From Scatophagus argus (Eukaryota; Chordata; Actinopteri; Scatophagidae): 64,000 nt of DNA. The notes under the pieces are model-generated. The model was given only the letters and a program-made list of their open reading frames with translations, was not told the origin of the DNA and ran no database searches. Below are positions 48,306 to 61,189 of this stretch, one piece after another. A program made the translations under genes and the position numbers. Within the stretch, counting starts at the first letter, position 1; every line of letters begins with the position of its first letter. The stretch lies in contig NC_058510.1 of assembly GCF_020382885.2 (NCBI RefSeq), positions 87,001 through 151,000 of the forward strand, written 5' to 3'.

Positions 48306-48319
48306 GACTGTCTGTTCTG
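48306..48319. repeat. 14-bp target-site duplication, right
   Basis: GACTGTCTGTTCTG, one mismatch to 47971-47984. Confidence 0.8.
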
Positions 48320-48554
48320 CTCAGTTTATTTTCTGACTGTGGAGTTCAGTCTGACCGTGTGTTGAATGAACGAGGATACTGCTAGCTCAGTGTGTGTGTG
48401 TGTGTGTGAGCTGACTACACTAAAACCTCACCCTCTGTGATTATTAAAGTGACCTGAGCGCCGTGAGTGAAACATGACACAACATCTCCCAGCATGCACA
48501 GTAGCTCCTCCACAGGAGAGCCTGACTCACATCTGTGCCTCCTCCACCTCCTAC

Positions 48555-48950
48555 AACTATCAATACTGATCAGTTTAGACACATACTGACAAATTCTGAT
48601 CTATACTGACTGATCAATACATACGGATACTAACCAATACTCTCCATTCCAGTCAGTGCAGTGGTCACTTACTTGTAGTCAGTACTGATCAGTGATGCTA
48701 AAAACCAATTCATGTTGTTCGGGGTTAATCTATATCACCAAACTGATCAATACTGATTGATACTGATCAATTTCCAACAACACACAAACATAGAGAGTCT
48801 GAATGAACTGAAGTCATAACAGAACACAACAGTATTGATCTGTGTTGATCAGTATGTATCAGTGTGGATCTGCATCGGTCAGTATTGACAAGAATTGATT
48901 GGTGTTGGTGTGCAGATTATTGACTGATGCTGATCGTCACTGATCAATAC
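48555..48950. repeat. Degenerate repeat of TACTGATCAA units
   Basis: Around twenty copies of TGATCAATAC, TACTGATCAG and close variants, on both strands because the unit is partly palindromic. Confidence 0.65.
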
Positions 48951-50199
48951 AATAACACACTCACACACACACAGACAACCAACAGAGCGCAATAAAACAG
49001 AACACAGTGTTTGATCTCACTGTTGGAGCTCCTGTCGCTTCATGTTTCTCTCCTTTTCTCCTCGTCTTCATCATCTTCCTCCTGCTGCTCCAATGTTTCT
49101 CTTCCTCCCCTTTAAATCCATCCTCCTCTCGTCTCCTCCTGCCTTCTCCCTCTGCTCCCCCTCCCCCGTCCCTCTGGTTGTTCTGCAGTGATGCTGAGTG
49201 AAAACGGACCTCCTCCTCCAACAGACACAGAGAGGGACAGACGGGTTCCTCCCACTGACAACAGCACACAGTATCTGTCTGTCTGTCTAAACCTGTCTGT
49301 CCATTTATCTGACTGGATCACCAGCTGTCTTCTTTACTTGCCTGTCTATCATTGTCGTTTGTCTAAATGTGTCTGTCTCACTGACCAGACTATTTCAGAC
49401 TGTCTGGCTCCCAATACCTGTCTGTCTGCCTACCTGTCTGTATTCACATTCAAACTGAATGTCCATGAAAGCTGACTGAACAGTTCCTTCTGCTTTTGGG
49501 TGAAGATGAACAGCAGGCGGAGCCATTTCTCCAGTCAGTGTCATTAAACCACCAGAGAAGAAGAGGATGCTGCAACGAGACGACTTTGTCATTAAAGGAA
49601 CTCCAGTCAAAAGTCAGACGATGGAGAACATAACAGATATTGTGATTAAAACAGATATTTCTGTTAGTTTCTTGTATTTATGTGAGGAAGGTTAGAGCTT
49701 CCTCATCGCTCCATGCATCTTCAGCCTGTCTCTCTCTCTAAGTCTCCAAATGTCCACCTGACTGTGTCTGTCACTTGCACTGATTCAGACTCTCAGGTCT
49801 GTCCTCTGATCCTGGATCTGCTCCTCCCTCCGAGTCTGAGTAGGGGCTGATGCTGATTCTGGGATGTCGGTGTTGCTAGGAGATGCAGGCAGAGCAGCTC
49901 TGCAGCATCTGACTAATTCGTCTCTGAGGAAATTTGTCCCTGCTGAGACTCCATGTGTGCTGCATCAGATGTGTACTCATATCCATCACGCTCAGTCGCT
50001 CATCTGCTGTGAATTCTGGCTAAATGAGATGGAGGACACACTGTCAAAAACAATGTCTTCTTTACTGAGAACTGAAAGTCTGCTGGGAAAAAACACGATA
50101 TTTAGACTGATCAGCTGACTATAATCTGTGTGTCTCATTATTTCCAGGTGATATGCCTGTCTTAAGAGAGACAACAAACAAATGAAAGAGCAGAATTCA

Positions 50200-50300
50200 G
50201 ATCAGATCAGAAATTTTATTAATCTCATCAAACACTGACAGCAAAAAAAACAAAAATAAAGAAAAAAACATTAGCAGATTGTTGGAAACATTAAAACAAG
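50200..50300 (-). mobile_element. LINE tail fragment
   Basis: TCAGATCAGATCAGAAATTT followed by TATTAATCTCATCAA is the reverse of a LINE 3' end with short tail repeats. Confidence 0.5.
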
Positions 50301-51673
50301 CTGGACCTGAGGGAGCAGAGTGCATCCTGTGACATCACAGTAGTGACATCACTGGGGGAGGAGTCAGAGTGAGGTCAGACTGCACAGAAATGCAAATATA
50401 TACATACATTTATATAAACTATCAAATAGAAATCTATAGAGAGACAGTAGATAACAATAGATACTCTTCTTAACACTATAGAGAATCAAATTATAAATAT
50501 AAACTCTGCAATTAAAGAAAGGAGAATTATTTAAGATCATTTTAAAGCTATTGTTGACAACTTTTTTTTCCCCCTGTAAAAATAGAACAATCACAACAGA
50601 GGAGGAGATTCGGGAAGTGACGAACCTTCACCAAAAAGAACAAAGTTAGATCCTGAGGCAGAAATGACATCATTACAGTGGAGACGGAGCCACAGTGTGA
50701 CATCATCAGCTGTTTCCCGTTTCAGTCCTGGGTGGTGTTTATTCATGAGCCCTTACATTCATTACAAGACCAGAACAGAGCAGAGCATCTTCTTGTCATT
50801 GTGGATCCATGGACAGTTAGCAGAATTTAATTCTAAAAGGAATTTTGGTCAGTTTGAAACTTTCATTTTTATTCTGAAACTTTATCACAGAATAATTCTG
50901 AATAATTAGTTTTTACTGACAGTTACGACTACATTATAATCACCTTTTCAGTCATTCATGAGAATTCAAAGTGTAAACACCTGTTAATAACCAAGGAGCG
51001 GAGACTCCCGTGTTTTTGTGGGTCTGTGATTGATTTCAAAAACACTTGAAAAAACAGGGTCCAGGTTGAAAAATACCAAAGTTATTCTTGAACGTCTCAG
51101 CCAATCGGCTGGCACCAGCCATGTTATTATTCAAAAGATTTTAGAAAAACTTTGTGGAAAATTCAGTTAAACTTTATCAAGACCATAAGATGTTGTGTTT
51201 TTGTTTTTGGATCACAGGAAAATTTCCCATTTCAGGTGATCCTGGCTCTCACCTGGACCACCTGGTCAGTCTCAATGCATCATCACAGCAAGTGTGTCCT
51301 TCAGGACTCAACCTTCCAGAATCCTTCGCACACTGGTCCTGTGTGTGTCAGACAGAAGACTGGTTGAAAAGTGATTTAGGACTGTTTTGGTGAATGTCGA
51401 AGATTTTTAATCATCATCCACCTCATAAGACCCCTGGTGGTACACCAAGTGGTTGGGCAAGGTGAATTCGCCACCTGATCTGAGTAGATGCCTTTTGAAT
51501 GGTGTGCAGACTTTGCCTTCTCTCTTCTTGTTTCCTTTGCTGTGATAAATATCCAACATCCTGTCACATGACTGACACCAAGCTGCTGAAAAAAAAACAC
51601 CTGAGAATCTGACTGATAATTGGATGGAATATGGCTTGTTGGCATTGAGGCGTCACTGATTGACTTGTAGGTG

Positions 51674-52396
51674 TCAAGTGTTGGTATCCTCTGTATGTGA
51701 TTGACTCCTGTCCTCGGCATATGACTGCTTCTTATCCTGTATGTCAGATTGATTACCATCCGGAGCAGGTGATTGGCTCCTGTCCTGAGTGTCTGATTGG
51801 TTCCTGTCCGGAGCTTGTGATTGGCTCCTGTCCTTGGCATGTTTGAACATCAGGATGGAGTTGTAAATTTTGAGGGCAGGGCCAAGTTTGATTGACATGA
51901 TCCTCACGATGTCCCGTTGGGTGAGTAGGAGGAAGGCCCGTCCATCAATTTGCTAGACAGACAAAAGCGAGAACCAATTAGATTATGGCAGGTTCGATGT
52001 GATGCACTTGAGTCCACAGCAGCTAACTGGTCATCTCACCTCGTCTCTGAACTGCTTGGCCTGTTCCTCACAGCCGGGAAGAGACTCGATGAAATCAGAC
52101 ACCTGCAGAGAGACAGCAAGAGAGACAGCGAGAAAGAGAGAGAGAGAGAGACAGGTGAGTGGGACAGGTCTCTCACTCCTTCTCTTTTACTACCCAGTCC
52201 CTCTCTCTCTGACCCATCGTACTGACCTGCTGGACGCTCCACTGTTGAACTGTGTCGGCATGGACTCCAGCGATGCCCGGCAGCAGTTTGCGGTGTTGCT
52301 CCCAGCAGAGCGACAGGTCACGGCCAGGCTGCGCCGACATGGCCGACAGGAAGACAGACTGGTGGAGGGCGGCCTGCAGACTGGTCTCTGCTGTTG
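51674..52396 (-). CDS. l3mbtl4: l3mbtl4 SAM domain and repetitive C-terminal tail
   Basis: Exons 16-18 (52396-52227, 52102-52040, 51952-51674). Exon 16 has LHQSVFLSAMSAQPGRDLSL and WEQHRKLLPGIAG. Exons 17-18 encode the SAM domain (VSDFIESLPGCEEQAKQFRD, QIDGRAFLLLTQRDIV, IKLGPALKIYNSILMFKHAK), used for self-association. After SAM, about 52 residues of tandem DRSQS..APDRNQSDTQ-type units run to the stop at 51674, longer than the mammalian tail. Confidence 0.93.
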
Positions 52397-55300
52397 CTGG
52401 AGAGACAGACAGGTCAGAGACAACACCCTCATGGACAAACAGTTGAGTCTACAAATCGATCACCTAATTAATGAAGTCATTGATTAAAAACAAGGAGTCA
52501 GTCCAGAGTGGTGTGTTCAAAGTATTCTGTGTACATAATCAATAGGATGAACTATAAGATGTCTGTGTCTTCAATAACAACAGAAAGAACAAGTAAGAAC
52601 AGTGTTTTAATGTTTATTTTGTTTTTCCGACACTTGACGTAACAACCATCGATCCGTGACGTTTTGACATGCATGAGTAATCCCACCCCAGTGTCATGTC
52701 CTGAACGTTCAAGACCAGCACAAACCACATTTAACAAGACAGGAGGAGACCCGTCTTTGGACAGAGAGGTGAGACAGTGTCGTCATGTGATCAATCAGTT
52801 GATCGACGATCAGAAAGAGTTTGCTCCTCCTTCACAGGAGAAAACACAGAGCACAACACACTCAGCTGTTACCATGGAAACAGCCACTTCATCGACCTGC
52901 TGTTTCCATGGAAACACAGCGAGGATAGAGGGAGGATGCTGAGTGACTCGTTACTCCATTAACCCAAGTACAAATCGCGTGCTCTGCTCCTGAACACATC
53001 ATGTGAGAGTTTCACAGGGAGGATTTAAGACTTGTTCCACCATCTTTGTTTTCTGGTGTCAGTCAGGGTCCACCTCCAATCCAGTCATGGACTGACAAAA
53101 ACACCAGAAGAACATCTGACATCAAACAGTTTAATTACAGTAATGACAGTTTACTTAGCATTAGCTAACAGCAATCTGTGGAAACTGGGCCTCTCAAGGG
53201 GTGATTGGCTCACACCTTAAACCTGAGGACAACTGACAGCGACACAGTACAACTCTGTCCATGCTGTTTTTGCAGGAGTGGATCTTAAAAGTATCTGCTT
53301 CTATGAAGGAAATGCTTCATATTGGCTACAAATTGTCACACACTATGGAACTCCAACCATCATGCTTGACTGGGTGGAAGAAGAAGAAGAAGAAGCTTGG
53401 ATCAGTCCCAGTCCAATGGCAACACCGACCAGAGACACAGCAGATCCAGAAACACCGAACCAGACTTTTATTTGGATGAGCCAACCGCAGATGGGGTTGC
53501 AGAGTACATCCTGCTGCCCAACCTAAGTGTTCATGAAGTACAACACTGGTCAAGTATTAACACCCAGGAGAGACTGGGTGGTGACTATGAGAAGCAACTG
53601 CTTTGGAAAGTCAACTAAAAAGATTTGAACCTCTGTGGCTGATGGACTGGAGTGGTAGTCTCTGTTGTTCTAGTACCACATACTGGGGATGAATGTATTG
53701 GTGAGGGTGACTCAGTAATGTAATAACACCACATCAAATTAAGTTGTAAACATCCTCTATCACTGCTGACTGATGTGATGCTTGCAGGGATACGTGTCTA
53801 AAGTCAGCTCCTGAAAACCAGGAGTGAAACCTCTTCAGGTGTTGGTGGTCTACTGCACCTGGACTGAGGGCTCTGACGTGAAACTCCTCCTCTTCCCGTT
53901 TGACACGCAGGAATTTGGTTGGCTGGGACAGTCTGGAGGTGAAGTCAGAAGACAGGAGGAAGAGAGATTATTATTAAATAACCTGAACGTCAAACCTCTT
54001 GTTGTTTTTACCTGCACGTTCCTGACTTTTTTCACCTCAGCAATGTTTGATGTGTTAATGCTTTTAATCGGAAATCACGTTACATTCTGCAGTGTGACCC
54101 AATCAGATTCATGGACTCTGAGGTACATTCCCACATTTCTGTCCACATTTTTGGAGACTTGAGGGAATTACCCACAGTTCATAGCAAGTAAACTGATTAT
54201 TTGACCTCTTGTTCACTTTCTAAGCCGACGTTCAGCTCTGGATGGGTGGAACCTGAAGAACGTAAAAACAAATGACTGCGTGTGTCAGTTCACAACTTTA
54301 TTTAAACATTCAACAACATGTCTGCTTTTAGTTCGGTCACAGTGTGTGTGTCTGTTATATAATCCAGCTTTATATAAGCTCCACAGATAACCTACTCACA
54401 ACACACACACCCACACACACTTAACACAATCCTGTTGTCTATTCTGAGGACTCATGACTCATGAGGTCACTGTGAAAAAGATCATGACAGCCGTGAGTTT
54501 TAACCTTCAACGAGCCAATCAAAGCAGTGCTTCTTCAGCTGCAGTCTCACCTGTTCGTCTAGGTGCCTGTCTGTCTCACCTGTCTGTCAGTCTTCTCTTC
54601 CCCAGCGGAAGCATCAGAGTCTTGTCTGTAGGCTCTGTCTTCACCTGGACACTTGTTCTGTTCAACACAGACAGACAGTTACATTCACAGATAAAAACAA
54701 ACACAGAGACAGTTACAGAGACACACAGGTGACGAGACAAGGATTTAAATAAATAAATAAACTTTATCCGTCATAATATGTGTGAAGCAGAGCGCCCTCT
54801 GCTGCCTGCTGCTGGTATTAGTAAAATACATACATATTGTTATATATGAATAATTCATCCAATATTATATTTGATTTTTCATATTTTTAATTTATGTCAT
54901 TGTTGTTCTAGGTGAATAAACTGAAACCTCTAAAATGCAAGCATAAAACAGCAGAAAACAGTTAAGGTGACAGTGATTACCTGTCTGACTGGTTGCTATG
55001 GTGATATATGGTGACAGGTACGAGGGTGATAACTCTCTCTCCTCCAAACCTATCAGGAAGCACCACCTCTTTACGCATATTAATGTCTGAGTACGGACAG
55101 CCGAAGGCACTGAGCAAGACACAGAAACGTGATTCAGCGAAGTAAAACATAACTCAGCAAAGAGAATCATGACTCAGCTAAAAGAGACAAGATTCAGTAG
55201 ACAGATGCACAAAACAGCAAACAGAAACATGACTCACTAAAGTGAATCATTACTTGACAAAAAGGGGCAGGACTCCACAAAGAGAGATATGACTGAGCAA

Positions 55301-58300
55301 AGGGAAACATGATTCAGCAGACAAAAACACAACTTAGCAAAATGAGACTAACTAATAACTTAATAAAAAAGCACATGAGCAAACAGAAACATCTCTGACT
55401 GACTGGCGCTTCAGTAGTCTGGCCTTAAGCAACCACACTCTGGATACTGGACTTTGTCATAAACAGAACGCAGACAGTTTGACTTGGCTGTCAGACTCCC
55501 AGCGCTTGGTGTTCAGCCCCCTCATGTCCACAAGGTGCACCATGACTGCAGTCACTTCTTGGTTTCATTCAGACTGCTTTGTGGCACAACACTGAACCAT
55601 GAGCAGAATCCAAAGGGAAAAGGGATCGATGTGAGGAGGATGAGCAAGATTCCTGCAGAGCACCAACACCAGAGCAAAGCTGGGAAACAAGGGACGGTGG
55701 TCTTTTTTTCATATTCATTAAGAGGTCCAAGACAGCTGCTGCACAGCCAGGTGAACAGATTTCACCTCGGGCTTCAAAATGCTGGGGCCAACACTGAATC
55801 ACAGACATAGAGGGAACCAGATCATGGTGATGATCATTGAACATGATGAGAGCTCATATCTTGAGAAATCGACAGTCTTGCACAGCAGTACACCAGTAAC
55901 GACCCGCTGTTCAACATCAATAACAACAAAAAACTGAAAGATGATTTTAGAGTAACGGAGGTAAAGCCCCCCCCCCACCCGGTTTGTACGAGAGAGCTGA
56001 GATGGAGGTGAACAATTTTAGGCTCCTGGGACAGGACATCAAATGACTTCAACATCAAAGTGCACCTGTCAGGGTCATCTCCTCCCTGGTACAGGAGTGC
56101 TGGTTAACTTGTGGTGCATGTAGAAAACCCTTGCATGGGCTGGGACAGGAAGGCTCTGCAGCAGCTGATTCAAACCAAGCAGAACCTCACAGGCACCCAA
56201 AGGACACTAAAACATAACAGTAGCCACAGCCCGTTCGCCATGCTGCCATCTGACAAAAGATACACAAGTCTTGAGGATGGTTGTCTGCTGTATCAGCTGA
56301 TCAGCTACTGAACTCATCCTCCACTCCATGTGTACAATGACACGGAAGTTTACGGTGACTACTGTTTGTATATTAAGCATGTAGGTGTCACAGCTGACAT
56401 TTCATTCTTCAACCCTGTCAACATGATTCAGCATTCACCTGTGGTGTCCAGTGTATTTGGCTCCTTTAATGTGTCCGACTCCTCTGCAGCCTGGAGTGGG
56501 ACACACACCCTGAGAGGGGGAGGAGAGGGGGGAGGAACCTGTCTCACACACACAGGGAATACACTGTTAAAATAATGAGCAATACTACTGACCCGTCTCT
56601 CTCTCTGGCCTTTCTGATCTGTTTGTGCTTAACTTGTCTGTCTAATCGATCTGTCTCTGTATGAGCGCTCTCTGACCTGACTGTCAGACCAGTCAGACCT
56701 GTCTGTCTTTCTCTGACCTGTCTGTCTGTCTGACCTGGGGGTGGTTCCAGTGGGTGTCCTGTGCGTTGACACCAGCCGACAGGATGAAGATCACAGAGGT
56801 CACTGTCACACCACACATCAAACTGCTGTGACCAGCCGTCATAATGAATCTGCAAGTATACACACCTGGTTAGATTATCACTTACTTCATGATATCATAC
56901 AGGTACAAAGACAGGTAGCTAGACAGGTACACAGCACCTTCACCCTGTAGTCTTCTGTATCTGTTACAGTGGCAACGCGGATTAACATGGGATTCCTCCT
57001 GTCGACCGCCTCCAGTTTTTGGTTCACCTGGAAACCATGTGCAGCTCTCTGATTGGACAGACAGAGGTAAAAGACACCTGTCAATCAGCAACTGGACCTG
57101 AGAACTAACAGGCACTGTTTCAAGTTGAGTGAAAACTCCTCTACATAATCCTGTCCTTCTCTTCCCCCTCCTTTCTTTCTCCTTCACTGCTACGTTTTCT
57201 TCTTCACCTCCTCTCCTTCTCTAGCACCTCGCTTTCTTCTCCACCCCACTTGTTTCCTTCTATACCTCCTTGTGTTCTCACCAGTGTGAAGGCTGAAGTG
57301 GGAGCAGCGATGGAACCAACTTCCTGCAGGTATTCCTCCCACAGGAAGTTCTCTGGGTTGGGATGACCTTAAAAACAAAAGTACTGATTAACAAAAAGTA
57401 CTCAGAGTACTACAGAATAAGTACTGAGTGTATATGATTAAGTACCCTGTGGAGCAGTCAGAGGTCGCCCCTGTTGTTCACACCAGCCCACAGGATGGAT
57501 GTACGGACTGCTGCTGTCACACCTGATCGATCAATACCACCGTCAATGCATCAGTATATTAAACCCAGAAATCAATATCTATTGATCATGTGCAGAACTT
57601 TCAGTCTGATTCAAAAGCACTGAAACACCATGAAAATGTCTGCTGGCAAACACTGTAATTACACTATTTACTGCAAAGAAACTACTACTACTACTACTAC
57701 TACTAGTGATAGTACTACTGCTGCTGGAATTGATACTGTTACCAGTACTGAAAAAACTACTATTAATACAGCTGCTGATACTACTGCTACTACTACTGCT
57801 GCTGACAGTAGTACTACTACAATGACTATTAATATATACTGCTGTTTGTGTCTATTGCTTAGCTGTCTATTTCTTGGCTGTCTTTCTGTCACCTGTCTCT
57901 CTCACCAGTAGTCATATGTATCATCCCAGTTGTCAAAGTGAACCAGGAAGTGGTCATCAATGACATCGGTGACCGAGGCAACACAGACGAGTCCAGGATT
58001 CTTCCTGTCAACTGCCTCCAATTTCATCCCCACCTTGAATGCACAGTTCTGACACACAGACAGGCAGAGAGAAAGACTATATACTGACTGCAGTGCGACA
58101 TGTCAACAGACAGACAGGTATATTGCTGACTGCAGTATTAAAGGTCAATAGACAGACAGGTATATACTGACTGCAGTGCGACTGGTGAAAAGGGTCGGAG
58201 GAGCAGCATGAGAACTGGTGGACTGAAGGTAGAGCGGCCAATCAAAATCTGTCTCACTGTGACCTGTGAATAGAAAAAACAGATGGGTTGTGATGCCACC

Positions 58301-58532
58301 TTTGTCAAGTGCTTACCTGTCAAGGGGCGGGCCCTTCTGTACTTACCTTTGGGTGGGTAGAGCTTGTGGTTGTTGTCTTTACACCATCCTGCTGGTCTGA
58401 TGTCTGGTGAGTCAGCATTTACCCAGAAGTCATAGCACTCTGAGTACCCATCAATATGGAGACGGAGCCGATAACCAATCACCTAACAGAGAGAGAGTGA
58501 GACAGGAGAGTCAACTGACCAACCTCATCCAG

Positions 58533-58577
<45 letters not shown>

Positions 58578-59293
58578 CTCAGCAACAGTCAGCACACAGA
58601 ACATGGAGGGGTGCAGTGGGTCAATGCCTTCCAGCTTCATCCCCACTTTAAAGCCAGTTCTCCTAGTGGGAAAAGACTGGGACTGACAGACAGACAGGTC
58701 AGAGAACAGAGATAGAGCACCTGTCAGGGTCGTCACACATGTGACAACACACACTGAACTGTACTACAAGGTGTGTTTTGTATAAACCTGTTGTAGAATG
58801 ACAAATAAATTTGTTCTACAAATCAACCAATAAGTGAAGCATGTAAACTGCAAGCTGTTTAGATAAAACCAGACTGGATGTGTTTTACTGCTTTTAATAC
58901 TATTTGTCAGAATCAGAATCAGAATCAGAAAAGACTTTATTGCCATGTAAGTGAAGAGGTTTCACATTACTAGGAATTTGTCTTGGTGATTGGTATACAT
59001 GCATACATAGAACATAACAGTAACATATAATTGAAGAATAAAATAAAATAAAAAATAAAAATAAAAATAAAGTAAAATAGAGTAAGGTAACACAAAATAA
59101 AATAAGTGAAATAAATATTTTTCTGGATATTTTTTTGTTTGAACCTCACTGTTAATTGCTTCAGCCAATCAGGTGAAACGACTGCTTAAATAATCCTGTG
59201 AAGAACCAACGAGAGGTCAGAACCTACAGAAAGTCCCAGTCTGCTCTGTCCAGTTCTCCCAGTATGATCACAGTACGACTTGCACTCAGGAGG

Positions 59294-59327
<34 letters not shown>

Positions 59328-61147
59328 ATACCTGTGTAAAAAGTGACAGAGGGGCACCTTCAGCTTTCTGTTCATTCAAGTACTGCTGCCAGGACCAGGA
59401 ACGTTTCTTCACACTTACTGAAAAAAGACGTAGCACAGGGTGAGCTGGTAAACTACTGCAGCTAACTGCTAACATGTAGCTTGTATCAAGTGTTGTGTTC
59501 ATCAGACACCCGTTTTGATGGCTTTGTGTAGGTCAGGGAATCCTGGTCTCTGATTGGCTGTTAACTAGCTAGAATCTCCTCCAGGACCTCTGAGCCCCCA
59601 TCAGCTACCCTGAAACATTAAGTACTTCTAGAAGTTCCTCTAGGACCACCATCTGTTCTTCTTTGACCACTGAAGATTTGAACACCATTGGGTTCTTTAC
59701 TGAGGAGACTTTACTGTCTCCATTAACTGCTTATGAAATCACACGATTCACTGCATGCTCAACACATGTACTACTGTTCAACATACTCTGAATTAACAGC
59801 TGTATGTGTCTCTCAGAAAGTACTGCCTCCATACTCGTTGGAGACGTGTAACCACGGTAACCCATGCCAACAATCAAGTAACACCAGAGCTGCTTGGGTG
59901 TGGGATATTAATGTTTCGTAGTGTCCAGTGCTGTCATACAGTAATACCTGAATTTGTACAATAGTTTGCATTTAGTAGACTGGCTTGGTGAACTAAATCA
60001 CGTTAGTGTAGAAGGATGCACTCAAGGCTCTTCTCTAGGACCCTTGGAGGACAACTAGAAGCTACTTGGTGAGCAGGGTACTTGATGGTTCCCCAGAGGT
60101 CTTCGAGAATGTTCCATGGGTCCTGGAAAAGCGTTCAAGGCCTTGTGTTTGTTACCTTGACTGCTGCTGACTTTGTTCTTCATCTTATGTTCTTCTTTGG
60201 TTCTTTTCTGATCAGGTGGATCTACGGCAGCCTGGAGGAATCACACACATTGATAACATTGTATCAGTATTGATTATTAGTATTAGTATGTGGAACAGTA
60301 AGGTGCCCTTTACTAAATGTGTCGATGCCACACAGCTGACAGGATTATCACAGTATTTACTAATTGATTTTCCACTACACAGCCTCAGCCATACACCGCC
60401 AACCAATGGCCAGTTGTTGTAAGTGAAACACAAAGTTCTTCAAACTAAGATGACCAACAGCAGGTCAGAGACTGAGCAGTTCAGGGGTTTCAGGAGACCT
60501 TGACAGGTGAAAACAGGACACATGAAGAAACAACTGAGGACTGACAAACTGTGACATTTTCCAAGTATTTATTTCTTGTTGGGAGGAAATTATGATTAAT
60601 CACATGTCGACTGGCTGTATTACAACTACTGCTCATACAATCACTGCAACATTAATGCTCTTGAAAATACTTCAATGGCATTAACTTTCTAATGTTATTA
60701 GAATGTAACAAAACAATTTTTGTTCAGATTACTTTCATAATGCGAGCAACAGTGAACATCTCTAAGTTTATTTTCGTGCTCCATCAGTTTTCATGGAGTT
60801 CGGACTTTGTGACTGAGACTGAATCATGTGCAACATTTTTCTGTTGGTTCTGTAGAAAATGTTGAGCAGTATTAAGATACGTTAAATTTTGTGATCACAT
60901 CCAGTTGTTTTATGTCTTCACATTATGTGCAATTCAGTCTGTTGGATTGGGAATTGTTAACTTTAAAATTCAAAGTCATGTTAAAAAAAGGTGTAACTAA
61001 AATACAGATTTCATAATTCATCTATGAAAGGTTAATAACACAGTGTGAAGCCATGAAGACATGAAGATAGCGTGTCCTTCAGGATGTGGACACTGTCTGA
61101 CTGCAGTGATCCTGTCAGCTTTGTGCTTCTTTCACCACAGTTTTATA

Positions 61148-61189
<42 letters not shown>

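Larger units (their letters stand above)
48320..51670. other. Region between tmem200c and l3mbtl4
   Basis: It contains a TGATCAATAC-type repeat (48555-48950), CT-rich and CTGT-rich sequence (49040-49450), and a LINE tail (50200-50300). The part up to about 49.3 kb may include unplaced tmem200c 5' exons and promoter. The part from about 51.4 kb is probably l3mbtl4 3' UTR. No other coding exon was recognised. Confidence 0.5.

Noticed and set aside
51376..51840. Minus-strand frame with PRTGANH repeats
   Set aside because: It is another frame of the same DNA repeats as the l3mbtl4 tail. Exon 18 frame, phase and SAM homology fix the real one.
55116..55350. CRISPR-like array
   Set aside because: Units are adjacent and degenerate with no spacers; this is an ordinary eukaryotic minisatellite.
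56718..56735. l3mbtl4 exon 11 ending at 56735
   Set aside because: That GT site would shift the frame into exon 12; the next GT at 56717 keeps it.
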